DNA of 64,000 nucleotides from JBCDHN01 sp965224535 (GCA_965224535.1 CBDCZR010000026.1:62001-126000), one strand, 5' to 3'. Positions 46,020-55,686 are shown, numbered from the stretch's first letter. The notes: generated by a model from the sequence alone, not told the origin. Made by a program: numbers and translations.

Positions 46020-46705
46020 ATGAGGTGGGTGCACGAAGACGATGCGATTCTTGCTCGTAGAGCGATTCCGGGACTCATCGCGAAAAAGGTAACAATCGTG
46101 GGCCTGATTCTTGTCTTTATCTATTTGCTCGACTACTCGTATCAACAGTTTTTCCTTGAGGCTCAGGCTGACTCAAGCCATAGGCAGACCCGAGGAATGA
46201 TATTGAAAGAATAGAAATCAAGATCGAGAGATTTGATTGGCAAGACGAGGCGCAAGTTGATTACGAAGGGAAGAGGTCTGGGTGGTATCCCAAATGTCAT
46301 GCTACCAAGCTAGTCCTGGGAGATAGAGCTTACTTCTTCCGAAACGACGAACTCATCAATCGGTGGGACTATTACAAGTTCGACAGATATGCCACACCGC
46401 CATACAGATGGTGGACGCACCAACTATTTCTTCTATGCCGCAATCTTGTCATCGAAATTAATCTACGTTTCGATGATCCTGCTGCCACAGACATTGTTGA
46501 ATATGCGGTTGATTTAGCTGCACAGATTGAATCGTACGCGAATCGGGGAAGGTTTGGCTCAGAACGAAAACTCATTTTGTTCAGGATACTTGAACGAAAT
46601 AATCACATTCCATCGGATCTTTGGGATCTCGTTGTGCACGGAGATCAGCCAAGCAGCGGGCTTCGACTAAGATTTGGTCCTCAAATTTCAAATTACGTTC
46701 CCTAA
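46020..46705 (+). pseudogene. Unrecognised membrane-anchored protein gene, frameshifted
   Basis: ATG 46020 opens a frame with one transmembrane helix (VTIVGLILVFIYLLDYSYQQ) that ends after 64 residues. The adjacent frame then reads on from DPRNDIERIEIKIERFDWQD to RLRFGPQISNYVP and TAA at 46703-46705. A one-base change near 46180 would join them into a ~225-residue protein. The sequence is visibly AT-richer than neighbouring core genes, suggesting recent acquisition. No family is recognised. Confidence 0.5.
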
Positions 46706-47211
46706 CCAATGCCGAACCCCAAAGATAGCTTCGGGCATGGCCCCGAAGCTATCGGTTGTTGAACGAGCCTGCTAACGCCTTTGCACTTTCGATTTGGGGT
46801 TGAGGGGCAACGCATTACGTCACCAGCGCCCCGCCCAATCACCTGAAATCTCCGCACGCGGGGGCCTTGAGGCGGCGGAAGGGACGCTTTGGCCAACGCG
46901 CATCGCCGAATCGTCACAGCGAGCCGGTTTCGGGCGATTTTGCAGCCTGCACGGCACGCACGTTCCCAAAACATGCCCTTCTGGCATGCCTCAACAAGGG
47001 CGAAGGGTTGATGGTATTGTCGATCATGGCGTTGGCGGACCGCGGCCGTGCGGCGCGTTCGCGCGTCTTTTTTTGCCGCCGGATGACAGAGGCCGGAGCA
47101 GCGAATCGAACGCAGCCGGCGTGGCAAACGCGTCACGAAACCCAGGCTCGCCCGAAGGTTTGGGAATTTCCCCGTTTGCAACTGCCGCAAAGCCGACAAT
47201 GTTGCTCGGTT
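46706..47211. other. Gene-free stretch with one strong hairpin
   Basis: Apart from the hairpin at 46724-46753 no convincing gene or RNA is seen. Open frames here lack any protein-like pattern. The DUF3566-like gene's frame is open upstream to 46867, but that part is unlike a protein. Confidence 0.5.
46724..46753. terminator. Strong 12-base stem hairpin (possible terminator)
   Basis: GATAGCTTCGGG at 46724-46735 and CCCGAAGCTATC at 46742-46753 are perfect inverted copies around a 6-base loop, 19 bases after the stop of the upstream gene. There is no good T-tract, so it may be a processing or stabilising element instead of a classical terminator. Confidence 0.55.
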
Positions 47212-47604
47212 ATGTCCGGCGAACTCGCTCAACCCGTCCATCCCAACACCAAACGCACGAAAATCCGCAGCGTTGGCGTTCTTTCCATGGCGACGACCCA
47301 GGCGATCATCATGATGGCGATGGCGTTGGTTTTCGCGCTCATTTACGCGGTGCTTGGGGGTGGCGCGCTTCTCTTTGGCGGGATAGCCACCTCGTCGTCG
47401 GGAGCCGGCAGCCCTAGCCCGCTGCAATTGGCGGGGGTGGGCGTGGGAGTGATGGTGGCGCTGATCATTTTTATGCCGATCGCCTACGGCGCCATGGGGT
47501 TCATCTTTGGCGCGTTGGGAGCCGTGGTTTACAATCTTGTCGCCAAATGGACGGGCGGCTTGGAAATTGAGTTGCTCGACCGTGAAGAAGCGCGGCCCCA
47601 CTAG
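47212..47604 (+). CDS. DUF3566-like membrane protein
   Basis: A ~130-residue protein: a soluble start, the strand KIRSVGVLSMATTQAI leading into MMAMALVFALIYAVLGGGAL, a second helix GVGVGVMVALIIFMPIAYGA, then FIFGALGAVVYNLVAKWTGG and an ELEI/LLDR-type end. This layout resembles DUF3566 transmembrane proteins. ATG 47212 is preferred. It is encoded about 110 bases before the kinase gene. Confidence 0.68.
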   Translation: MSGELAQPVHPNTKRTKIRSVGVLSMATTQAIIMMAMALVFALIYAVLGGGALLFGGIATSSSGAGSPSPLQLAGVGVGVMVALIIFMPIAYGAMGFIFGALGAVVYNLVAKWTGGLEIELLDREEARPH

Positions 47605-47713
47605 CCGAACGCGCAAATCCGGGCGCTTGAAGCGGTTTTGGAGGTTTTTTGCCCTCTCCGGACCGAGCCGAGGGGCCGGCACCGGCGATTTTTACGATGG
47701 CACGACCATCGAT

Positions 47714-50700
47714 ATGACCGATTACGCGCAACTTTGCGGCCCGGGCGACATTTTGGCGGCGATTGCCAATGTCAGCTCGCTGCACGGGATCGACAGCGTC
47801 ATGCACGAGAAGGGCCGCGATTTTGTTCGCTCCCAGCCGGATGTGGAGCCACCTTCCCTGCCGCCGGTGCCCTTTCCCGACCGCTTTGAGATCGTTTCCA
47901 AGCCGGATAGGCCCGGCGGAGTGCTTGGCAAGGGCGCGACCAGTTGCGTTTACGCCGTGTTTGACAAAGAGCGGCGCGAACACGTGGCGATGAAGGTGTT
48001 GCGCATCCCGGAAGCCCGCAAGTTGTTCGAGCTGGAGTACAACGAGATGTCGCAAATCGCCCACGCGAATCTAGTCAAGCCCTTTACCCTGTACGATGAC
48101 GGCAAGAGCTTGGGAATGACGATGCGGCTCATCGAGGGAGGCTCGGTGGCGCAGTGGGCGAGCCAGGGAAGCAACGGCGGCGAGCCCAAAGCTCACCGCT
48201 TTCGCCGCGCGGCGGTTCAGATTTACCTGGGTGTTTGCGCGTTGCATGATGAGGACCACATCCACCAGGATTTGAAGCCCGACAACATTCTGGTGGATGA
48301 AAACGGGCACCTGTTCATCACCGATTTTGGCCTGGTGATTCGCCCGGCGGACTACCAGAGCCCCATGCCCAGCCACATCGAGACGCGTTACGCCGGGGGC
48401 ACCCTGGCTTACATGTCGCCGGAGCAACATCGGCGCGAAAAACTGACCGGCCACAGCGATTGGTACTCCGTCGGGGTCATTCTCTATCGCCTGCTCATGG
48501 GTGATACGCCCTTTCCGAGCACTGATGACGCCGAGGAACTGTTGGGTTACAAGGAAAGCGAGTCTTACCCTCCCCTGCCCGAGTTTGAGGATCGCTGGAC
48601 GAACTCCGCGGCCCGGTTGTGCCAACGCCTGCTGAAGGCCGACCCGAACGAGCGCCCGAGCCGCGAAGAAATCCGCCGGATGCTCGAAATTTCCGAGGAG
48701 GACGACATCCTGAACTTTCTCCACAACTTCCGGCCGGAAATGGTGGGCCGGGAAGCCGAAAATCGCCAGTTTCAGCAATGGCTGGCGGATGCAACGGCCG
48801 GCGGCGAGGATGCGGGCGGCCGAAAACTGGTGGTGGGCCAGATTCAGGGCAAAAGCGGGGTCGGCAAGTCGTTCGTGGTGGCGAATTTCCTGCGGACCTT
48901 TGATTGCGACGAGGAAACCGTCGTTTTGCCGGGCAAGTGCCAGCAGCATCGCAAAACGCCGCGAAACGCGATCAAACCGCTGATCGAACAATTGGCCGCG
49001 TATCTGCGCAACCTGCCAACCATCGAGCGGGCGCGTTTCCTGCTGGAAGAGGTGTCCGCCGCGGGGCCCCTCTCGCAGGTGTTTCCGGAGCTTTTTGAGG
49101 TGCCGGAGCTGCAAAACGCCGCCCTGGCCCAGGCCCAGATGAAAAACCTGCCGCCTCACGAATTGCGCCAACGCGCCTTGGACGGCCTTACCGAATTGTT
49201 GGGAAAAATCAGCCTTCGCCGGCGATTGATCCTCGTGATCGACGACATCCAGTGGGCGGACGAATTGAGCCTGGAAGCGATCGATTCGCTGCTCAAATCC
49301 CGCCCCGGCAAGGGAATGCTCCTCATCACCGTGGAACGAAGCGAGGCCGGCGAAAACGAGTCGCTGGCCGGATTTCGGGAAAGCCTGGCCCGCGCCGGCG
49401 ACAGCATCCTGACCGACAAAATGGAGCTGAAACCGCTGGGCGCCAAGGAAGCGGCGGAGCTGGCGCGGCAACTTCGCGGAAGCCGCAGCATCGACGTGGA
49501 CAAAGTCGTGGAAGGCAGCGGCGGCCATCCGCAAATGATCGCCGCGCTGGTCCATTTTGGCGACAATGACGCGGGCAACCTGAACGTGGAGCAGCTTTTT
49601 TGGAAGCGGTTCGAGACGTTGCCTGACGCGCCGCGCAATTTGGTCGCGGTTCTCGCCGTTGCCGGCCAACCGGTCCATCGCGCGGTCGCTTTTGAGGCCG
49701 CCGGCATTGTCAACGAGAGCAAGTCGCTGATCGAAAGCGATTTGGAGGGGATTTACACGTTTTTGAAGAGTCACGGGGCCGAGCAGAAGCACGAGATCGA
49801 CATTTTTCACGATAAAATGCGCGAGGGCATCCTCACCTACATGCACCAGGCGCAAAAAGCGGCTTGGCACGAAAAATTGGCCGTTGCCTACGAAAAAAGC
49901 GAGTTCGCCACCGGGGAAATCCTCGCGGTTCACTTTGAGGAAGCCGGTCCCCAGCATTTTGAGAAAGCCGGCCGTTACTACCTGCAAGCCGGTGACGAAG
50001 CGATGGAAAATCTGGCCTTTAAAGCCGCGCTGGGCTACTACACCAAGTCCCGCGACCTGCGCCCGGGCCTGGACGGAGCGGAATTGGCGCGAGTCCTGGA
50101 AAAACAAGGCGAGGCGCTGATTTGCCTGGGAAAAGGGGTCGAGGGAGGGGAACGATTCGAGGAGGCGTCCACCCTTTTGCTCGACGGCGAGCGCGATCGG
50201 ATGCGGCACCGGGCTACCGAGCACTTCCTCATTTCCGGCAAAACCCAACGCGCCATCGATGGGCTGGATGATCTGCTGAAAGCCGCGAAACTGCGCATGT
50301 CCGCCCCGGCGTTCGCCGCCCTAACCACCGAGCTGCGCCGCTTCGTCAAACTCAAAAAACATCCGCTCACGTTTCGCGCAATTCCCGCTGAAAAACGCAG
50401 CAAACGCCAACAACAGCTCATCGATCAAATCGACCGCGGGTGGACGCTCGTGCTCGGCTACGGCTTCCGCGAGGTGATGATTTCCGGCGAATTTCAAAAC
50501 GTGGTCCTCTTTCGCTGTCTCAAGGCCGGCTGCCCCGCCCGCCTCATCCGCGCCTTGTGCATGGAATCCTGGTACCAGGCGGCTTTTGGCCGAAAACGCC
50601 TGCCGGAGGTGGAGCGCTTCTTCAAGCGGGCCCGCGAATTGAACGACGGCGAGGGGCACGACGATGATTACTCCCGCGGTTTCATCGAACTGGCGCGCGG

Positions 50701-51580
50701 CGCCTCCGGTTGGCTGATGGGGCACTTTGAACGAAGCGCCGACCACAACCGGCGAGCCGTGGACATTTTTCGCAACAAAGTCCCGGGCCACTACTGGGAG
50801 CCGGACACCGGGTTGAGCTACCAACTCTTTGCCCTGGTCAATTTGGGCGATTTTGCCGAGGTGAACCGGATTTGCGACGAAAAACTGCCGGAGGCCGACC
50901 TTCTGGGCGACCGTTATCTGCTGACCAACCTGGCCTGCTACCCAAAACCGTGGGGCCTCATTGCCGCCGACCAACCGGAAGACGCCGCGGAAATGGCCAG
51001 GAGCCACATTGCGGCGTGGATCGCGGATCAGGGCGCAAATCCCGGTCATCAGCAGGCCCAGCACCTGCTGGCGTGGATTTCGCAGATCGAAGCGGCGCTG
51101 TATCGGAGCGATCCGGAAACCGCGCGGGAAATCATCGGCGAAGGCTGGCGAAACTACCGCGGTTCCATGCTCCACCTGGTGCAACACTGCCGCATCCAGG
51201 TGAACCATTGCCGCGGACGCGTCTACGCGCAGCAAGCCGCGGATTGCAACGGGAGCCGGCGCCGCGGCCTGCTGAAAAAAGCCGAGGCCGACGCCAAGGC
51301 GCTGATTGACGAGCACGACCGGCCTTGGGCCTGGGGACTGGGCCGTTCCCTCCAGGCCAGCGTGGATTTGATGCGCGGCAACGAGGAAAACGCGATCCGC
51401 AACCTGACCCAAGCCGCCGAAGATCTCCGCACCGGCGAAGCCCTGGCCCAACAAGCGGCGGCAGAGTATCGGCTGGGCGAGATTTCCGGCGATTCAGCCT
51501 CGGTGACCCGGGCGGAGGCGATTTTGCGCGAAAAAGGCGTCCGTCGCCCGGAGAAATTCGCTCGGCTCCTGGTCAACTGA
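47714..51580 (+). CDS. Ser/Thr protein kinase fused to an AAA-type ATPase and TPR-like C-terminus
   Basis: A ~1288-residue regulator. The N-terminal kinase has GGVLGKGATSCVYAV (glycine loop), Lys in VAMKVL near residue 92, IHQDLKPDNILV near 183 (HQD where most kinases have HRD), DFG near 203 and a SPEQ activation-segment end. An ATPase domain follows with GKSGVGKS near 378 and LILVIDDIQWAD near 505, a STAND-like predicted ATPase. The rest is helical TPR-like repeat to the C-terminus. Such kinase-ATPase-TPR proteins are signal integrators; the input is unknown. The VWA gene follows in the same direction. Confidence 0.85.
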   Translation: MTDYAQLCGPGDILAAIANVSSLHGIDSVMHEKGRDFVRSQPDVEPPSLPPVPFPDRFEIVSKPDRPGGVLGKGATSCVYAVFDKERREHVAMKVLRIPEARKLFELEYNEMSQIAHANLVKPFTLYDDGKSLGMTMRLIEGGSVAQWASQGSNGGEPKAHRFRRAAVQIYLGVCALHDEDHIHQDLKPDNILVDENGHLFITDFGLVIRPADYQSPMPSHIETRYAGGTLAYMSPEQHRREKLTGHSDWYSVGVILYRLLMGDTPFPSTDDAEELLGYKESESYPPLPEFEDRWTNSAARLCQRLLKADPNERPSREEIRRMLEISEEDDILNFLHNFRPEMVGREAENRQFQQWLADATAGGEDAGGRKLVVGQIQGKSGVGKSFVVANFLRTFDCDEETVVLPGKCQQHRKTPRNAIKPLIEQLAAYLRNLPTIERARFLLEEVSAAGPLSQVFPELFEVPELQNAALAQAQMKNLPPHELRQRALDGLTELLGKISLRRRLILVIDDIQWADELSLEAIDSLLKSRPGKGMLLITVERSEAGENESLAGFRESLARAGDSILTDKMELKPLGAKEAAELARQLRGSRSIDVDKVVEGSGGHPQMIAALVHFGDNDAGNLNVEQLFWKRFETLPDAPRNLVAVLAVAGQPVHRAVAFEAAGIVNESKSLIESDLEGIYTFLKSHGAEQKHEIDIFHDKMREGILTYMHQAQKAAWHEKLAVAYEKSEFATGEILAVHFEEAGPQHFEKAGRYYLQAGDEAMENLAFKAALGYYTKSRDLRPGLDGAELARVLEKQGEALICLGKGVEGGERFEEASTLLLDGERDRMRHRATEHFLISGKTQRAIDGLDDLLKAAKLRMSAPAFAALTTELRRFVKLKKHPLTFRAIPAEKRSKRQQQLIDQIDRGWTLVLGYGFREVMISGEFQNVVLFRCLKAGCPARLIRALCMESWYQAAFGRKRLPEVERFFKRARELNDGEGHDDDYSRGFIELARGASGWLMGHFERSADHNRRAVDIFRNKVPGHYWEPDTGLSYQLFALVNLGDFAEVNRICDEKLPEADLLGDRYLLTNLACYPKPWGLIAADQPEDAAEMARSHIAAWIADQGANPGHQQAQHLLAWISQIEAALYRSDPETAREIIGEGWRNYRGSMLHLVQHCRIQVNHCRGRVYAQQAADCNGSRRRGLLKKAEADAKALIDEHDRPWAWGLGRSLQASVDLMRGNEENAIRNLTQAAEDLRTGEALAQQAAAEYRLGEISGDSASVTRAEAILREKGVRRPEKFARLLVN

Positions 51581-51662
51581 GGGCTCGTCCGCCAATCGCG
51601 CCAATCGCGCCAATCGCGGCCGCATCGGTTGCATCCTGCGAGCGAACCTCCAAGCTAGGCGG

Positions 51663-52724
51663 GTGACCTTTGTCTATCCCCTGGTTTTTCTGGCGTTGCT
51701 TCCCGCCGCGGCTCTGCTCATCCGCGCTTGGGTCAAACGGCGGCGCGATGCGGTCACTTTTTCCTCCATTGACGCGGCGATTAAGGTCCCAAAATCGCGC
51801 CGGCAAAAATTTGGCTGGCTTCCCGATGCCGCCAGGGTTTTGGCGGTGATTTTGGTCGTGTTTGCCCTGGCGCGGCCGCAAACGGAGAAGCGCGAATCGT
51901 CCCTGGAACGCGAAGGCGTCGCCATCGAGCTGCTCGTGGATATTTCCAGCAGCATGGACATGCGGATGAAGCAAAAGGGGCGCGATTCCTCCCGGCTAGA
52001 GGTGGCCAAGCAGGTGATTCGCGATTTCATCCAGGGTGGCGACAACGACCTGCGCGGCCGGTCCGACGACCTGATCGGGATGATCACGTTTGCGCGCTAC
52101 GCGGACACGGTCTGCCCACTTACCCTAAGCCACGAAGCGCTCCTCTACCTAACCGATAACCTCTCCATCAACGACCGCCCCAATGAGGACGGCACCGCCT
52201 ACGGAGACGCCACCGCCCTGGCCGCGGCCCGGCTCGCCAGACTGGAAGAGCGCCTGCGTGAGGGCGACAAAAACGCGCCGGCCGCCGAGCCAATCGCCAG
52301 CAAAACCATCGTGCTGTTGACCGACGGCGAAAACAACTGCGGCAGGATGCTCCCGCTGCAAGCCGCCGCGTTGGCCAAAAAGTGGGACATCAAAATTTAC
52401 ACCATCAGCCTGACAGACTCGCCAAAATCGCAGTTTGTCAGGGTGGACGAAGATGAAACCATCGAAGCGGCCCGCGTTCGCACCGCCGCGGAGCGTGGCC
52501 TGGAGAAAATGGCCGAAATGACGGGCGGCATTTTTCGCACCGCCTACGATTTCGACACCCTGCAAGCCGTCTACGAAGAAATCGACCGCCTGGAGCGCAG
52601 CCAGATGCGTTCCACCTTCAAAACCGTGCCGATGGAGCGCTTTCAGCCGTTCGCGTTTTTGGCCTTGCTCATGATCGGGGCGGAAATGGGCTTGCGGGCT
52701 ACCTGGTTGCGCCAGATTCCGTAG
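51663..52724 (+). CDS. BatA-like VWA-domain membrane protein
   Basis: GTG-started 353-residue protein: an N-terminal helix (YPLVFLALLPAAALLIRAWV), a second helix (RVLAVILVVFALARPQT), a VWA domain with the metal motif DISSSMDMRMK, then LLTDGENNCGRMLP, and a C-terminal helix (FQPFAFLALLMIGAEMGL). The order is that of BatA/BatB-type proteins found with MoxR ATPases. No MoxR gene is nearby; instead it follows the kinase gene by about 80 bases. Confidence 0.85.
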   Translation: MTFVYPLVFLALLPAAALLIRAWVKRRRDAVTFSSIDAAIKVPKSRRQKFGWLPDAARVLAVILVVFALARPQTEKRESSLEREGVAIELLVDISSSMDMRMKQKGRDSSRLEVAKQVIRDFIQGGDNDLRGRSDDLIGMITFARYADTVCPLTLSHEALLYLTDNLSINDRPNEDGTAYGDATALAAARLARLEERLREGDKNAPAAEPIASKTIVLLTDGENNCGRMLPLQAAALAKKWDIKIYTISLTDSPKSQFVRVDEDETIEAARVRTAAERGLEKMAEMTGGIFRTAYDFDTLQAVYEEIDRLERSQMRSTFKTVPMERFQPFAFLALLMIGAEMGLRATWLRQIP

Positions 52725-53120
52725 CGGACCAATCGTGGGCCGCGATTTGCTACGGGTTGAGGTGCATTTCGCGAAAAATCGATTCAGTCACCTCGCTCCA
52801 CTTCGCGCGATTTTTGCGGAAACCGCTGGCAAATTCAAACCCGTCTTTGTCGATGGTCAGGTATTCTGGGTCATCAATTTTTCCTCCTCTTCCTTGGGCT
52901 TGTCAGAATCTATCCGTCGACTCCGTCGCGTAGCGACAATGTATGGTAGCCGTGGGTTTCAACCCACGGATGGCAGGCGTAAATTGCCCTCCGTCGCGTA
53001 GCGACCGGTTAGGCTGGGTGAACCGCGAATCCTAAGCAGTCGCTACGCGACGCATCCGGTTTTCGTCCGGGCATCCGTGGGTTAAAACCCACGGCTACCA
53101 TACATTGTCGCTACGCGACG
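52725..53120. other. Gene-free region occupied by a nested palindromic repeat array
   Basis: Between the VWA gene and the pseudogene there is no coding signal. From 52924 to 53120 it is filled by the repeats described separately. The first 200 bases hold a T-rich/purine-rich stretch with nothing recognisable. Confidence 0.55.
52924..53120. repeat. Nested inverted repeats built on GTCGCGTAGCGAC
   Basis: A ~50-base unit at 52924-52973 (GTCGCGTAGCGAC, AATGTATGGTAG, then CCGTGGGTTTCAACCCACGG and ATGGC) recurs inverted at 53071-53120 with almost no differences. Two further 13-base copies lie inside, at 52993-53005 and, inverted, at 53039-53051. The inner CCGTGGGTTT/AAACCCACGG part is itself a hairpin. 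The right unit overlaps the end of the neighbouring pseudogene. Confidence 0.88.
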
Positions 53121-53360
53121 TGAGAAATAAGGGAAAAAATTGATGACGCCCAGAATAACTGCTGCCGGGCAATAGATTGATGGCGGCCATCAACGCACCC
53201 AGGCCAAAGAGTCCGATGCACGAAACCGCCAACAGGCGCTCGTCCGGATCCACAACCAGAATTAACACGCCAAGCGCGCAAAAACCAGGCAACCCAGCAA
53301 AAGCAGCCACCCTTTCCACGGGCGCGGACGCAGCGTAACGGGCAGTTGCGGCAACTCCAT
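53121..53360 (-). pseudogene. Small STM3941-like membrane protein gene, frameshifted and truncated
   Basis: ATG 53360 opens MELPQLPVTLRPRPWKGWLL then LLGCLVFA and is broken. The neighbouring frame continues LGVLILVVDPDERLLAVSCI, GLFGLGALMAAINLLPGSSY. Both parts together match the two-helix start of STM3941-type proteins of ~150-180 residues. The 3' part is missing, replaced by the palindromic repeat array. Confidence 0.5.
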
Positions 53361-53365
53361 GCGCG

Positions 53366-54406
53366 TCACAGCCTTCGCAGGCCGTCCTCGGTCATCGGGT
53401 TGGGAATTTCCGCGTCAATTTGGTCGATCCGCGCCATCGTTTCGTCATCCAGCACCACCTCGGCGGCGGCCAGGGAATCGTCCAAATCGCTCAGCTTTGA
53501 GGCGCCGATGATGGTTGAAGCCACAAAATCGTGTTGCTTGCTCCAGGCCACAGCCAGGGTCGTCACGCTCATTCCCAGGTCGTTGGCGATCTCCTGCAAC
53601 CGGCTCACCGTCTCCAGCGACCGCGCGTTCACAAAGCGGTCGGCCATCGCTTTTTGCCGCGCTCTTCCGTGCTCGATGTACCAGGTAAAGCGGCCATCGG
53701 GCGGATAGCTTTCGCCGTTGTATTTGCCGGTCAAAACGCCGCCGCCCAACGGGGAGTAAGGGAGGAGGCTGAGGCCTTCCCGGCGGCAAACCTGGGCCAA
53801 CTCGCTCTCGCAGCGCCGGTTGATGAGCGAAAAGTTGTTTTGCACCGTTTCATAGCGAAGCGTGCCGTGTTTTTCCGCGGCCCAGAGAGATTTCATCGTA
53901 CCCCAGCACGTTTCGTTGCTGGAGCCAGCCACGCGGATTTTTCCTTCGTCGCGCAACTCGGTTAGCGCGCCAAGCACGTCCTCGTAAGGCGTGCCGTGGT
54001 CCGGCCAATGAGTCTGGTAGAGGTCGATGTAATCGGTCTGGAGCCGTTTCAGACTGGCCTCGGCCGCCTGGCGAATTTGGTGGCGATCCAGAGCCGTCAT
54101 CCCGTGGCGTACCGGCGACCGAAACCAGCCGTGACCCGGGCCGGTGACTTTCGTGGCGACAATGAGCGAACCGCGATCCTTCGTTTTCAACCAACGGCCG
54201 ACGATTTCCTCGGTAACGCCGAATTTTTTGGCGCTAGGCGGCACGGGATACATTTCCGCGGCATCGTAAAAATCCACCCCCTTGTCGTAGGCGTGGTCCA
54301 TGATTTGGAAGGCATCTTTTTCGTCCGTCTGCTCGCCAAACGTCATCGTACCCATGCAGATATCGGTCACGACCAGCGCGCTGGAGCCTAAGCGTCGTCT
54401 TTGCAT
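53366..54406 (-). CDS. Aldo/keto reductase (Tas-like)
   Basis: A 346-residue NADPH-dependent (beta/alpha)8 reductase. Seen: ICMGTMTFGEQTDEKDAFQI, GVDFYDAAEMYP with catalytic Asp and Tyr, IVATKVTGP with the catalytic Lys, and DLYQTHWPD with the His. The cofactor-binding end is PYSPLGGGVLTGKY and ASTIIGASKLSDLDDSL. The longer MYPVPP form is that of the Tas/YajO branch. Substrate unknown. Confidence 0.93.
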   Translation of the reverse strand: MQRRRLGSSALVVTDICMGTMTFGEQTDEKDAFQIMDHAYDKGVDFYDAAEMYPVPPSAKKFGVTEEIVGRWLKTKDRGSLIVATKVTGPGHGWFRSPVRHGMTALDRHQIRQAAEASLKRLQTDYIDLYQTHWPDHGTPYEDVLGALTELRDEGKIRVAGSSNETCWGTMKSLWAAEKHGTLRYETVQNNFSLINRRCESELAQVCRREGLSLLPYSPLGGGVLTGKYNGESYPPDGRFTWYIEHGRARQKAMADRFVNARSLETVSRLQEIANDLGMSVTTLAVAWSKQHDFVASTIIGASKLSDLDDSLAAAEVVLDDETMARIDQIDAEIPNPMTEDGLRRL

Positions 54407-54746
54407 GGTGGGGACGGTAGGCGAGACCCCGCGTTCGTCAAAGCGGCAGTTTTGCGGCGGCGCGTTGTGGCGCCAATGTCGTGGAGTGCGTGCAGCCTGC
54501 TGGCGCTTTTGGGGAGGGGCGCAGCCTGCTGCGGGAGGGTGGCGCGCCGGTCCCGGTCCCGCGAATCGTGGGCAACCCTGGAATCGAAAGCCGATTGGTC
54601 ACGGCCCGGCAGCAGGCTGCCTCCGGGAAAGCGGCAGCAGGCTGCGCGCAGTCCAAAGGGGAGTAGAGGTTGCACATTCGGGCAGTTAACGTGGGAAAAC
54701 GGGCGGTGAAAGGCGAAAAAAATCGCGCACGCCAGGACCTGCCCGT
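54407..54746. other. Gene-free region with GCAGCCTGCTGC repeats
   Basis: The stretch between two minus-strand genes holds no believable gene. It is dominated by two direct and two inverted copies of a 12-base word, described as a separate repeat. Confidence 0.6.
54492..54645. repeat. Palindromic 12-base repeat, two direct and two inverted copies
   Basis: GCAGCCTGCTG at 54492-54502 and GCAGCCTGCTGC at 54521-54532 face GCAGCAGGCTGC at 54609-54620 and 54634-54645. Outer and inner pairs can fold into a large branched hairpin between the genes. Confidence 0.8.
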
Positions 54747-55562
54747 CTACGCCTCGCCCAAACCGGCCGCCTCGAGCAGCTTCCTGGCCCAGGTTAAATC
54801 CGCCTCATCCAGCGTTGGCTTAGGATCTTCGGCATACGGCAGCATCCAATATCGGCCCAGGGTGTAGCAGCGGTCGATCAGCGGTTGCAGGTCCAGAAAG
54901 GTATCCGATTCGTGCGCCCGCAGCGGCACGGGAACCACCGGCAGGGGATCTCGCAGGCGGCACGGATAAACTTCCGCAAGGCCGGATTTTTGGGGCCGGT
55001 TGACGATGATTTGGTACGGTTCGGTGGGCCATTTTCCTCCGCGTTCGTCCCGGGCGGCGCGTCCTCCGCGGATGAGATCGATTTCCATCACGTTGACCCC
55101 GGCCTGAAGCAGTTCGCGGACTTTTTTCTCGAATTCCTTGCGTCCGCTGAGGGTTTTGTTCGCCGGGCTGGTCACCTCGATCACCGTGACAAGCTCCCCG
55201 CGGGCGGTGCGAACTTCCACCCAACGCGGCGACACTTCATCCGTTTCGACCAGAACGGGTTCGGCGACCCGGCCGGCCAATTCCGGGTCGTTTTCCGGGG
55301 TCCAAACGGGACGTTCGCCGCGTTTCCACGATTCTTCGGCTTCCACCACCGCCACGTCGGTTTTTCGTGCTTGGTCGGAGTCCGGCGGGCTGCAAAGAGC
55401 AATGTTTTCCTCCGCCCGCGCGGTGAGATCGTCAGGAAGTTTTCCGCCCAGTTCGTCGCGAATGTAACCAATCAGCGTCGTATGGACGTCGCTCCAGACG
55501 CTTTGCATCCAGGGGTTGACGCCGGGGAATGGATTTTCGCGACTCACGCTGGTTAGCATCAT
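54747..55562 (-). CDS. DUF4058 family protein
   Basis: A ~270-residue protein beginning with the family's usual NPFPGVNPWMQ motif, then WSDVHTTLIGYIRDEL, LTARAEENIALCSPP and a nuclease-like core VEVRTARGELVTVIEVTSPA NK-type segment followed by VMEIDLIRGG. The VIEV and EIDL strands resemble a PD-(D/E)XK arrangement, but activity is unproven. ATG 55562 or 55559 fits best. DUF4058 genes are frequent in cyanobacteria and PVC bacteria. Confidence 0.83.
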   Translation of the reverse strand: MMLTSVSRENPFPGVNPWMQSVWSDVHTTLIGYIRDELGGKLPDDLTARAEENIALCSPPDSDQARKTDVAVVEAEESWKRGERPVWTPENDPELAGRVAEPVLVETDEVSPRWVEVRTARGELVTVIEVTSPANKTLSGRKEFEKKVRELLQAGVNVMEIDLIRGGRAARDERGGKWPTEPYQIIVNRPQKSGLAEVYPCRLRDPLPVVPVPLRAHESDTFLDLQPLIDRCYTLGRYWMLPYAEDPKPTLDEADLTWARKLLEAAGLGEA

Positions 55563-55686
55563 CCGATCGCGGACTTTCGTCAAGGTCTGCGGCTGATGAA
55601 GTCGAATTTTCGCCCCCAAGTTTTCGCCGTCGCCACGTCGCCAAATCCGGCTGGAGGCGAATTGGGCGTTGTGCTAGCGTGGCAGA

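Noticed and set aside
46867..47211. Longer N-terminus for the DUF3566-like protein
   Set aside because: The upstream residues are Arg/Ala-rich filler with no similarity to the family.
48071..50248. A 725-codon minus-strand open frame
   Set aside because: Antisense to the kinase-ATPase gene; no protein-like motif or start signal.
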